This document shows, in pieces, positions 8,088 to 15,529 of a DNA stretch of 37,161 nucleotides; position 1 is the stretch's first letter; every line of letters begins with the position of its first letter. A program made the translations under genes and the position numbers. The notes under the pieces are model-generated. The model worked only from the letters and a program-made list of their open reading frames with translations. It ran no database searches and was not told the origin of the DNA. Origin of the DNA: Candidatus Methylumidiphilus alinenensis (GTDB lineage: Bacteria > Pseudomonadota > Gammaproteobacteria > Methylococcales > Methylococcaceae); NCBI GenBank assembly GCA_003242955.1, contig QJPH01000508.1, forward strand, positions 1 to 37,161, written 5' to 3'.

Positions 8088-9399
8088 AAATCTGAACATT
8101 TTACTGTGCACAATCTTGGCGTTATGGTCAGTGTGTACGCTGGCAGGCCCAAAAATCCAAACTTGGACCACAGCCAATGGTGCCCGTGTCTATTTTGTCC
8201 CTACCGAGGGATTGCCGTTGGTGGATATACGGGTGGTCTTTGATGCCGGGAGTGCTCGCGATGGCGCACAATTTGGCTTGGCAACGCTGACTTCTGGCTT
8301 ATTGGACACCGGGGCAGGCCAATGGAACGCGGATGCCATAGCCCAGCGTATGGAAGGCGTTGGTGCCCGCCTTGGGACTGGAATCTCCCGTGATACCGCT
8401 TGGGTGTCGCTACGCTCCTTGACTGTCTCTAAGCTATTGGAACCGGCCTTGGATACCCTGCGTGAGATTATCCAACACCCCAGCTTTAACCCTACGGATT
8501 TCGAGCGTGAGAAGAAAAACCTGCTGGTTGGCCTAAAACAACGCGAGGAATCGCCTGCCGATTTGGCTGGCATCGCCTTCTTCCAAACGCTATACGGCAA
8601 CCATCCTTATGCCCACCCAAAGGAGGGTAATATCGACACCGTCGAAAAGCTGACCCGTGAAGATTTGCAAAAATTCTACCAACACTACTACGTCGCCAAA
8701 AATGCATTGATCGTGATTGTCGGCGAGGTGGACAAACCGAAGGCAGAGTCCATTGCCAACGGACTGCTTTCCGGGTTGCCCACTGGTGAAGCCGCATCGG
8801 CACTGCCAGCAGTGGACCAACCTTCGGCCAGTAAAACCGAGCGCAAATTCTTCCCGTCCGCACAAACCCACGTCTATTCCGGGGTACCCGGCATTAAAGC
8901 GGTCGATCCAGACTATTTTCCGCTTTATATGGGCAACCATATTCTGGGCGGTAGCGGCTTGGTGTCGAAAATCTCCGAGGAAGTTAGGGAAAAGCGTGGG
9001 CTATCCTATAGTGCCTTCAGCTATTTTTACCCATTCCGGGAGCTTGGCCCATTCTTGATGGGGTTGCAAACCAAGAAAGGCCAATCCGATGAGGCTTTAA
9101 ACGTCATGCAAAAAACCCTGCGTGATTTCATCATTGCCGGCCCAACCCCCAAGGAATTGGAAGCGTCGAAGAAAAACATCACCGGTGGGTTCGCTATGCG
9201 CTTGGACAGCAACCAGAAACTGGTCGATCAAGTGGCTTCCATCGCCTTTTATGGGCTACCGCTGGATTATCTGGACACCTTCACTGGCAAGGTTGAAGCT
9301 GTGACACCGCAAGCGATACAAAAGGCGTTCAAAGCGCGCATCGACCCCGACAAATTGCAAACCGTGCTAGTTGGTGCGGATGCCCCGCATGAAAAATGA
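8077..9399 (+). CDS. M16 family peptidase, non-catalytic partner
   Basis: A 440-residue M16 protein with an N-terminal signal peptide (MYAKNLNILLCTILALWSVCTLAG). The position of the zinc motif is occupied by GLATLTSGLLDTGAG, so HxxEH is absent. The conserved arginine/tyrosine segment EVREKRGLSYSAFSYF near residue 310 is kept. This is the usual split in bacterial M16 pairs: one chain binds zinc and the other contributes the R/Y pair. It overlaps the upstream subunit by 11 bp and is itself overlapped by rsmD, which indicates one transcript. Confidence 0.9.
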   Translation: MYAKNLNILLCTILALWSVCTLAGPKIQTWTTANGARVYFVPTEGLPLVDIRVVFDAGSARDGAQFGLATLTSGLLDTGAGQWNADAIAQRMEGVGARLGTGISRDTAWVSLRSLTVSKLLEPALDTLREIIQHPSFNPTDFEREKKNLLVGLKQREESPADLAGIAFFQTLYGNHPYAHPKEGNIDTVEKLTREDLQKFYQHYYVAKNALIVIVGEVDKPKAESIANGLLSGLPTGEAASALPAVDQPSASKTERKFFPSAQTHVYSGVPGIKAVDPDYFPLYMGNHILGGSGLVSKISEEVREKRGLSYSAFSYFYPFRELGPFLMGLQTKKGQSDEALNVMQKTLRDFIIAGPTPKELEASKKNITGGFAMRLDSNQKLVDQVASIAFYGLPLDYLDTFTGKVEAVTPQAIQKAFKARIDPDKLQTVLVGADAPHEK

Positions 9400-9937
9400 G
9401 GTTCGCATCATCGGCGGAACTTGGCGCAGCCGGAAAATCCGCTTTCCCGATTCACCGGGGTTACGCCCGACCCCGGATCGGGTGCGTGAGACGCTATTCA
9501 ATTGGCTGGGCCAAGAACTTGATGGCTTGGTTTGCCTCAACCTTTACGCCGGCAGCGGTGTGCTAGGCTTTGAAGCCGCCTCCCGTGGGGCAAAACGGGT
9601 GGTGCAAGTGGAGCGTAATCCTGAAGCCTGCTTTGCGCTAAAACAAAACTGTGCCCTGCTAAATGCCCTAACGGTACAAATCGTGACTATGGATATTGCC
9701 CGTTTTCTGGCAGGCCCAAGCGAAGCCTTTGATGTGGTTTTTATCGACCCGCCTTTTGAGCAAGGTCTAGTCGAGCCATGTTGCCGTCTATTGGAGGAAA
9801 AAGGCTGGCTTGCTCCCCATGCCCGTATTTATATAGAAGCTGAAAAGGATAAACTGCTGGACCGACTACCTGAAAATTGGAAAAGTCATCGCAATAAACA
9901 GGCAGGGGGAGTAGGGTATCACCTGTATACTCGGTGA
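9389..9937 (+). CDS. rsmD: 16S rRNA (guanine966-N2)-methyltransferase
   Basis: A 182-residue class I SAM methyltransferase from the ATG at 9389, which lies within the end of the M16 gene (the TGA at 9397-9399 is in another frame). It has RIIGGTWRSRKIRFP at the N-terminus, the family segment LRPTPDRVRETLFNWL, the SAM-binding LNLYAGSGVLGFEAASRGA and the catalytic DPPF (in VVFIDPPFEQG). RsmD methylates the exocyclic amine of G966 in 16S rRNA. The M16-M16-rsmD order is common in gammaproteobacteria. coaD, a frequent next gene, is missing, and repeat-rich DNA follows instead. Confidence 0.93.
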   Translation: MKNEVRIIGGTWRSRKIRFPDSPGLRPTPDRVRETLFNWLGQELDGLVCLNLYAGSGVLGFEAASRGAKRVVQVERNPEACFALKQNCALLNALTVQIVTMDIARFLAGPSEAFDVVFIDPPFEQGLVEPCCRLLEEKGWLAPHARIYIEAEKDKLLDRLPENWKSHRNKQAGGVGYHLYTR

Positions 9938-9956
9938 GGCTGTTTTAAACGGGTTG

Positions 9957-10128
9957 CTAAGGTGATTTCCAAGAAAGAACATCCCACCAAAGGCCAAGCT
10001 GGGGCTTGCCGCTCCCAGAAGGAACGCCAAGCCCCAGCTTGGCAAGGATAATTGCGGAGGAATTGTTCGTGATTTTCATGCACAATTCTTTTCGGTGTTG
10101 GTGGATTCATTATCGGAAATCACCTAAG
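9957..10128. repeat. Inverted-repeat element (family C), copy 1
   Basis: The ends CTAAGGTGATTTCC and GGAAATCACCTAAG are inverted with one difference. The interior carries mirrored arms around GCCAAGCTGGGGCTTG and CCAAGCCCCAGCTTGGC. Most of it matches 26921-27067 (shared stretches include AAAGAACATCCCA, TTGTTCGTGATTTT and GTGTTGGTGG). No coding capacity. It lies just downstream of rsmD. Confidence 0.8.
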
Positions 10129-10178
10129 TTCCCAGTTCTCATCGTTATACACCATGAAGACCCGTTATTTTGTAGTCC

Positions 10179-10301
10179 TACAGCGTTTTCAGCATCAAAG
10201 AGTTACTTGATAACCTGCATGAAAGGGCAAGAAATTCAGTTAACTTGAAGCGTTAACTGAATATCCTTTATTAGGGATATTTTAAAGATGAAAACGCTGT
10301 A
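10179..10301. repeat. Inverted-repeat element with family A ends
   Basis: A 123-bp unit with perfect 13-bp ends, TACAGCGTTTTCA and TGAAAACGCTGTA. The ends match family A but the interior differs. Inside are two small hairpins: ATTCAGTTAAC (10234-10244) with GTTAACTGAAT (10252-10262), and ATATCC with GGATAT (10261-10280). The same transposase could recognise both versions. The terminal TA would fit TA target duplication. Confidence 0.75.
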
Positions 10302-10344
10302 CATAATTATTTCTCCCCACTCACATACTCTTTTCATAAATGTA

Positions 10345-10500
10345 CCTGATTAGGAGGATTCTTCAGCTATTCCGGCATGGACCGCCAGAATTCAGATTGC
10401 ATGGATGCCCAAAGCCCCGCCGTCCATGGAGCCTAGGTTCCGGCGATCCATGCCGGAACGACGACGTTCTGGGTTTTGCTGAAACATCTTCCTAATCTGG
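10345..10500. repeat. MITE-like element (family D), copy 1
   Basis: A 156-bp unit with ends CCTGATTAGGAGGATTCTT and AACATCTTCCTAATCTGG as imperfect inverted repeats. Internal arms around TTCCGGCATGGACCGCC and GGCGATCCATGCCGGAA are also mirrored. The whole unit is the reverse complement of 15326-15489 with scattered differences. The two copies stand on either side of the mxaSACKL block. Confidence 0.82.
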
Positions 10501-10544
10501 ACGGCCTAGATGCTAATACAGCGCAAGGAGTTCCGGTTTGTATT

Positions 10545-10695
10545 TACAGCGTTTTCTATATCTATTTGTTACTTACATAATGTTCGTCCATGTCGGCAAA
10601 GGGTTGCCGACCTACTGCACATCAAGGATTGTAGGGCGGCAACCCTTTGCCGCCAATGAAAAACAAAGTAATCAATCAACATTAAAAACGCTGTA
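10545..10695. repeat. Small inverted-repeat element (family A), copy 2
   Basis: About 151 bp with ends TACAGCGTTTT and AAAACGCTGTA. It matches 341-501 over most of its length (shared stretches include TCTATATCTATT, CATGTCGGCAAAGGGTT and CAAGGATTGTAGGGCG). A further end-like fragment, ATTAAAAATGCTGTA, lies just downstream at about 10712-10726. The stretch 9938-10739 holds four elements of this kind (families A, C and D) and no gene. Confidence 0.82.
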
Positions 10696-10739
10696 AAAGT
10701 AACTCTCTGATATTAAAAATGCTGTATTTGACTTCTTTA

Positions 10740-11636
10740 TTAAATTTTTTTCCCAATGGGAGAAAAATTTAAGCGGGTAATTAAAAGCAATAATAACGTC
10801 AGTGAACCCAAAATCCAGCGAATATCAACCTTGACGGTGCGTTCAGCCGCCAAGTTTCGGGCCAGCAGTGTCCGGGCAAGATTCTCAGGGGTTTCCAATT
10901 GGACATAGCTTAAGCCCGTGATGGTAGCCAAGCGAGTCAAGGATTGCACGTCGAGGCGGGAAAGATAAAAGTTTGCACCGTCCTTCGGCAAGGCCGAAGG
11001 CGGCAGATAGTCGCGCAAGTCCATAGTCTCCCAAAATCCCATGGGCCGGTTTTCCTTGTCTAAACGAGGAATTGGCACGGGCTGAGTGCCTCCGACCCCG
11101 ACGATAAGCCCGCCCACCGCCCCCGGCTGTCCGTCGAACGGAGGAAAATCTGGCTCGGGGGGGAATTGCTGACCGTCGCTGAAAAAAACTAGCCGGGTGT
11201 TTGCACCAAGTGCCGCAGCCTCGCGCAAGCCGGTATAGAGACCACGGGCGATATGGCTGTCGGCGGCCCAGGCCATGCGCCAGTCGATATGATCCAGCAC
11301 GTCGGCTATCAGCGGGAAGTGCCCACAGATTTCCAAAGGCTCAAACATCACTTGGCTGTTGCGCGTGGTGAACAATCCCAGCCCCACTTCCGAGCCGCAA
11401 GGCAGTTTGTCTAACGCTTGCCGGATGGATGCCTTGACGAAACCCAGCCGGTCGGCTGGAAACCCATCTTGGTGATAATCCCTAGCGTTCATGCTTTGGG
11501 TGATATCAATGACAAACAAGTAGCGAAACACTGGACGCTGCATGGGCAAGGTCGGGTGCGCAATGCATAGGGACAGCAAGACAGCGGCACCGAACAAGGA
11601 CCAGAAACGCCAACTTAGATAAAGGCAAATTCTCAT
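10740..11636 (-). CDS. mxaL: MxaL-like VWA protein, methanol dehydrogenase accessory factor
   Basis: A 298-residue protein with an N-terminal hydrophobic segment (LFGAAVLLSLCIAHP), a von Willebrand A domain and a C-terminal helix (WILGSLTLLLLLITRL). The metal-site motif is VIDITQSMNARD (residues about 42-53), a variant of DxSxS. MxaL works with MxaA, MxaC, MxaK and MxaS in maturing the calcium/PQQ methanol dehydrogenase, apparently in calcium insertion. The identification rests on the VWA domain plus the exact S-A-C-K-L gene order. It is the last gene of the block and is separated from mxaK by about 300 bp of repeat DNA. No good ribosome-binding site precedes the ATG. Confidence 0.8.
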   Translation of the reverse strand: MRICLYLSWRFWSLFGAAVLLSLCIAHPTLPMQRPVFRYLFVIDITQSMNARDYHQDGFPADRLGFVKASIRQALDKLPCGSEVGLGLFTTRNSQVMFEPLEICGHFPLIADVLDHIDWRMAWAADSHIARGLYTGLREAAALGANTRLVFFSDGQQFPPEPDFPPFDGQPGAVGGLIVGVGGTQPVPIPRLDKENRPMGFWETMDLRDYLPPSALPKDGANFYLSRLDVQSLTRLATITGLSYVQLETPENLARTLLARNLAAERTVKVDIRWILGSLTLLLLLITRLNFSPIGKKI

Positions 11637-11679
11637 TTTTGTTCAAACTGGGGTGCGATTAAAACTGATGCTTACGAAC

Positions 11680-11760
11680 AAAACCTTCGCCAATCCCCTT
11701 GCCAAGCTGGTGCTTGGCGTTCCCATTGGGAGCGCCAAGCACCAGCTTGGCCTTTAGATC
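11680..11760. repeat. Family C palindrome fragment, inverted, between mxaK and mxaL
   Basis: The arms GCCAAGCTGGTGCTTGGCG and CGCCAAGCACCAGCTTGGC (about 11702-11754) match the core of the family C elements at 9957-10128 and 26921-27067 in the opposite orientation. It lies in the 301-bp mxaK-mxaL gap and leaves the two genes on the same strand. Confidence 0.7.
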
Positions 11761-11836
11761 GGCGGTTCTGTGCCAAAATAGGTGGTCTCGCACGATATTG
11801 GCGAAGATATTGTACGAATCGGGCGGTATTTGAATA

Positions 11837-11903
11837 ATGCAGGGAGTACAAGGCTTGCCTTGTCTGCACATGCCCTCGCAAGGCAAGCCTTGCACTCCTG
11901 CAT
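11837..11903. repeat. Hairpin repeat between mxaK and mxaL
   Basis: The arms 11837-11862 and 11879-11903 are inverted, with one mismatch and one inserted base, around CAAGGCTTGCCTTG. The loop is 16 bases. With the family C fragment it fills most of the intergenic gap. It could fold in the mRNA and reduce or separate mxaL expression, but it is not followed by a T-run on the minus strand, so it is not a classical terminator. Confidence 0.65.
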
Positions 11904-11937
11904 CACTTTTAATCGCCACTGTACGGCTAAACCCTGT

Positions 11938-12495
11938 TCAAGGCCCACCTCCCGGCAACCCCGGCAGTGTTGAATAGACGCTGGGTTTGGTCGCTTTGAA
12001 ATCGGATTTGGGCCTTTCCTTAGGTGGCGGAGTAATACGCCAAGCATATTCCAAGTTAAAACGCGCATCCCAGTCGCCTGGGTCCAGTCGCAGGGCTTCG
12101 CGGAAATTTTCCTTCGCCAACTCGACTTGGCTACTGACATAGGCGTAATCCAAGACTCCCCGTTCATTCCAGTGTTTCGCACCATCGCGCAGATAAATCG
12201 CGCCAAGATTGTGGAAAGCCCTTGTTCGCAAGTCACGGTCTTGGCTATTACGCAGACGGGCGTAAAGTCGGCTGGCCTCAATCGAGTTGCCTGTATGATC
12301 GAGATGCATGGCTTTTGAAAACACTAAGGCATCAAGGGTATTTTCATCAACTTCCACCAAGTCAGGATTGGCTATAGCCTGGTTCAGCGCTGCCAGCCGA
12401 TAGAGCAAGTACCCCTGGTATGTCGCCCCGCCTAAAGCCAAGACCGCCAAAAAATAAAACCAGCCCATAGATATTCTTCGTTTCAGATGTTCCAT
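11938..12495 (-). CDS. mxaK: MxaK-like protein, methanol dehydrogenase accessory factor
   Basis: A 185-residue protein from the ATG at 12495, which has GGAGG seven to eight bases upstream and lies inside the 3' end of mxaC (13-bp overlap). It has one N-terminal membrane helix (WFYFLAVLALGGATYQGYLLY) and then a TPR-like helical region (ASRLYARLRNSQDRDLRTRAF, AKENFREALRLDPGDWDARF). The C-terminus is proline- and glycine-rich. MxaK is known as part of the mxa accessory set, but its biochemical role is poorly defined. Assignment is by gene order and architecture. Confidence 0.78.
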   Translation of the reverse strand: MEHLKRRISMGWFYFLAVLALGGATYQGYLLYRLAALNQAIANPDLVEVDENTLDALVFSKAMHLDHTGNSIEASRLYARLRNSQDRDLRTRAFHNLGAIYLRDGAKHWNERGVLDYAYVSSQVELAKENFREALRLDPGDWDARFNLEYAWRITPPPKERPKSDFKATKPSVYSTLPGLPGGGP

Positions 12496-13466
12496 GCCTT
12501 GACCTCCAAGGACTGAAAAGCAAGCAACCCTATCCAGCAAATTAAGGCCGAACCATAACAAAGCCCTGACAAATCTTGTCGCGGCAGTTTTTCCCGGTAA
12601 GTCAGAGGACGGTTCTCTAGCGATTCCACCTTGGCGATAGCTTCTTGCAAGGCTTTAGTATTATCCGCCTCGAAAGCTTGATAGGGAACACCTAGGGAAT
12701 GGAAATACTGATGCAGATAGTATTCCGGGGTGGTGCTTTCATTGGGGTTTTTAGGCGCCTCGGTCAATTTTCCACCTTTTGGGTTGCGCAGGTAAATCCA
12801 ATACAAGGCGGTTTGGTTGTCTTGGAATTGTTGGCGTAGCGCCTCGGCAATTTCGGGTTCCATCCGTGCTGCGCCATCGGACACCAACAGCACAATCCGC
12901 GACCCCGTGACTGGCTGGCCGCTGAAATGCCCCAAGGCCATCGCCAAACCCGGCGCGATGTTGGTGATGCCATGCCCCCGTCCGCCCAAGGCCAGCACTG
13001 CTGAACGGACAGCCTCATGGTCTTGGGTCAGGGGCAGCACATAAATCGGGGTGGCACTGAAAGCGACCAGGGCAAAGAAGTCGTGCTTCCGGCGGTCAAT
13101 AAATTCGACCATTAGCTTGGATGCCAAGGCACTTTTGGATTCATGGGCCGTCCCGCCGAGATAGGTGCCGGAGAAGTTTTCGTTCATGCTACTGCTGCGG
13201 TCCACAAGCAGTACGATGTGCGCACCTGTGCCGGTCTTCTCAACCCATTGCTCGCGCAAATAGGGTTCTGCGATGCCCAGGGCCAATAGCAGCGCGGCCA
13301 ACCCCGCCAAAAACCGCAAACCCCGGTCTATCCATAGTGATAGATTGTCTTCTGGGAGCAATGCAAGGCAGGAATAGGTCAGCATTTTCTGTCCGCTCTT
13401 ATAGAGGGGGATGATAGCCAGCAGGGCAAGCAACAATGCCCAAGGATGCGCAAAGGCAAAGCTCAT
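12483..13466 (-). CDS. mxaC: MxaC-like VWA protein, methanol dehydrogenase accessory factor
   Basis: A 327-residue BatA-like membrane protein. Two N-terminal hydrophobic segments (WALLLALLAIIPLY and FLAGLAALLLALGIAEP) precede a VWA domain with an intact metal site, LLVDRSSSMNE, plus the later GITNIAPGLAMAL and IVLLVSDGA segments. A C-terminal helix closes the protein. The start used is the ATG at 13466, which overlaps the mxaA stop as ATGA; a few codons upstream also remain open. MxaC is needed for active calcium-dependent methanol dehydrogenase in methylotrophs. Confidence 0.82.
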   Translation of the reverse strand: MSFAFAHPWALLLALLAIIPLYKSGQKMLTYSCLALLPEDNLSLWIDRGLRFLAGLAALLLALGIAEPYLREQWVEKTGTGAHIVLLVDRSSSMNENFSGTYLGGTAHESKSALASKLMVEFIDRRKHDFFALVAFSATPIYVLPLTQDHEAVRSAVLALGGRGHGITNIAPGLAMALGHFSGQPVTGSRIVLLVSDGAARMEPEIAEALRQQFQDNQTALYWIYLRNPKGGKLTEAPKNPNESTTPEYYLHQYFHSLGVPYQAFEADNTKALQEAIAKVESLENRPLTYREKLPRQDLSGLCYGSALICWIGLLAFQSLEVKAWNI

Positions 13467-14374
13467 CGCTTTTCGCCCCATGCGCTAGCCAGTTTACGGC
13501 ATAAGCCTTCAAGCTTGGATAACGAAAAATCAACAGGAGGCACAGTGCCAATTGCATAGAAAACCCGCTCGGAATCCATAAAAAACCGCTCCAAATCAGC
13601 AGTGGAACCTTGGTATTCGGGATGGGCTTCCAAGAAGCGCCAAAGCTGTCCGGGTAAAAGGGTATGGCCTGCGGCTTCGTTGAGGGCATCGTGCAATAGT
13701 TTTGCACCTTGCCGATAATTTTCCTGTGTTGCAGGCTTCTTACCCAACTTTTTTAAATCCGAAGCCGCCCGTGCAAAGGGTGGGACATTGCGGCGGAAGG
13801 GAGGCAAACCGAAACGCCAAGCCGCATAAGCCCCGAGTCCGCAGAGACCTGACAGGCAAGCCGCCAGCCATCGCCAATGGTTGATGCCCGAGTAGTACGG
13901 CGGCGGCAGTTCGCCACGCAAGACCACTGCTTCATCCGGCACATTGGTCGGGATGATGGGCGTAAGGGTAAAATTCCAAGCAGGGGCAATCGTTTCAACG
14001 CTCTGACCGTTGCGCTCAAAGCGCAGGGGCAGCGCAGGGACGGTGAGTGTTTCCGCCTCACGGACCCCTTTGAAAACTTGATAGATTAGGATGATGCGAT
14101 AAAGGGTTTCATTGCCTAACTCTTGCTTGTCACTGTGAATTTCACGAATTTCCAAGAAATCATTGACGGCACTTCCCGGTTGGGGAATTGATGCGGTTTC
14201 CAAGTGATAGCCTGTTTCTGTCTCCACCCGAATCACCCCAGCCAGGGTATCTCCCATCACAATGCCGTAATCGCGCGGGGAAGAGATTTCAATAGAATGG
14301 ATCGGGGAAGAAGCTTCGGCGAGGGAATGAAAAAACAAGGCAAAACCTAGGGCAATTCCGAATGGATTTTTCAT
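13463..14374 (-). CDS. mxaA: MxaA-like protein, methanol dehydrogenase accessory factor
   Basis: A 303-residue protein with a signal peptide (MKNPFGIALGFALFFHSLAEA), a periplasmic beta-rich part (SIEISSPRDYGIVMGDTLAG and on), a membrane helix at about residues 165-185 (WLAACLSGLCGLGAYAAW) and a cytoplasmic tail. This matches the layout of MxaA, a factor reported to act in calcium insertion into methanol dehydrogenase. It overlaps mxaS by four bases (ATGA at 14371-14374) and mxaC by the same arrangement, so the three are translationally coupled. Confidence 0.8.
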   Translation of the reverse strand: MKNPFGIALGFALFFHSLAEASSPIHSIEISSPRDYGIVMGDTLAGVIRVETETGYHLETASIPQPGSAVNDFLEIREIHSDKQELGNETLYRIILIYQVFKGVREAETLTVPALPLRFERNGQSVETIAPAWNFTLTPIIPTNVPDEAVVLRGELPPPYYSGINHWRWLAACLSGLCGLGAYAAWRFGLPPFRRNVPPFARAASDLKKLGKKPATQENYRQGAKLLHDALNEAAGHTLLPGQLWRFLEAHPEYQGSTADLERFFMDSERVFYAIGTVPPVDFSLSKLEGLCRKLASAWGEKR

Positions 14375-15213
14375 TGATAAAAATACCGCGTCATCGCGTC
14401 CGGGTCAAACCGGTCAACCAGAAAAAACGGCTCACGACCATGGCGTACACAAATCTGCGTCAGTTCCTCCTTGCGTTCGGCAAATCGTTCCCGAATACGT
14501 TGCAACAAACCTGGCCGAAGGAATAGGCGGCGGCGCTGACCGGTTTCCGGGTCTTGCACTTCCGCCCAACCAAAGCGCGGCAGGTTCTCGTATTCGCCAC
14601 TGTCCCACAACACCACAGGCACCACGTCATGACGGACTAAGCTGTTGAATAATTCCTCCATCTGACTTAAAGGAAAATGAAAATCGGAAACCAAGAACAC
14701 CAAAGACCGTTGTCGACCCAATAACGTGGCGGCTTCCAACAATCCCAATGCATTATTAGACTTGGGATGAAACGCTCGTAATCGTTCGGACAGCCCACTG
14801 ACCATGCCTTTGTATAAGCGCAGAGGCAGGCTTAAGTCCAGACGGATTTGACTATCGCAGGCATAAAGGCCAAACGGGTCGCCTGTGCGCCAGGCAGACC
14901 AAGCCACTGCGGTCGCGAGCTCGGCCAACAAGCCAGTCTTGGCGGCTTTGCCAACAAAACCCATCGAAGCAGACAGGTCGGCCAGCAGATAAACCGGAAT
15001 CGTTGCGCGTTGGCGGAAACTCTTTACCATCAATTGTTGCATGGGATCGGCAATCATGGCGCGAATGTCCAAATAGCGCGGGTCGGGTTGACTGGTGAAA
15101 GGCACCAGCCCTTGAAACTCGAAACCGCCGCCGGACTGCACTCCAGTGTGGTGGCCGGGATGGCTACCGAGTGCCCGCCAAGGGATATGGTAGTGGAATT
15201 CTTCAAAAGTCAT
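14371..15213 (-). CDS. mxaS: MxaS-like DUF58 protein
   Basis: A 280-residue DUF58-family protein. The hallmark segment near residues 24-55 reads GVQSGGGFEFQGLVPFTSQP followed by DPRYLDIRA, and a VWA-like core with PVYLLADLSASMGF (residues about 76-89) follows. MxaS normally sits between the MoxR-type ATPase gene mxaR and mxaA. Here it is the first gene of the block. The next 316 bp hold a repeat element and then an unrelated gene on the opposite strand, so mxaR, mxaF, mxaJ, mxaG and mxaI are not adjacent. Confidence 0.82.
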   Translation of the reverse strand: MTFEEFHYHIPWRALGSHPGHHTGVQSGGGFEFQGLVPFTSQPDPRYLDIRAMIADPMQQLMVKSFRQRATIPVYLLADLSASMGFVGKAAKTGLLAELATAVAWSAWRTGDPFGLYACDSQIRLDLSLPLRLYKGMVSGLSERLRAFHPKSNNALGLLEAATLLGRQRSLVFLVSDFHFPLSQMEELFNSLVRHDVVPVVLWDSGEYENLPRFGWAEVQDPETGQRRRLFLRPGLLQRIRERFAERKEELTQICVRHGREPFFLVDRFDPDAMTRYFYQ

Positions 15214-15325
15214 GGTTGCTGAATTTTGCCGTATTTGTCATTGGAAATATAATCAAAGCCGTGCTAGGTGACAAGCACTCATTGATTCTTGTTGCCTTCG
15301 CATGGCCCTTGTGCAAATATTCCCG

Positions 15326-15489
15326 CCTGATTAGGAAGCTGTTTCAGCTAAACCCAAAACGTCGTCGTTCCGGCATGGATCGCCGGAACCTAGGCTCCAT
15401 GGACGGTGTGGTTTGGGGCATCCCTGCAATCTGGATTCCGGCGATCCATGCCGGAATGACGGAATAGCTGAAGCATCTTCCTAATCAGG
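15326..15489. repeat. MITE-like element (family D), copy 2
   Basis: A 164-bp unit with ends CCTGATTAGGAAGCTGTTTC and GAAGCATCTTCCTAATCAGG, inverted over about 24 bp with few differences. It is the reverse complement of 10345-10500. It lies between the divergent mxaS and phosphoesterase genes, so it occupies most of the upstream region where an mxaS promoter would be expected. No exact target duplication was found. Confidence 0.82.
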
Positions 15490-15529
15490 TATCCCTCACG
15501 GGTAAAACTGCCACTGACGAGAAAACATT

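Noticed and set aside
9938-10739. A small gene within the gap after rsmD
   Set aside because: The open frames here fall on repeat elements, lack good ribosome-binding sites and encode no recognisable protein.
11620-11650. A family B terminal repeat at the mxaL start codon
   Set aside because: CAAAAATGAGAATTTGCC resembles the family B end only with two length changes, and no partner end was found. Chance similarity cannot be excluded.
10352-15480. CRISPR array, because similar short palindromes recur
   Set aside because: The repeats are dispersed, in both orientations and of different families. There is no regular spacer pattern and no cas gene.
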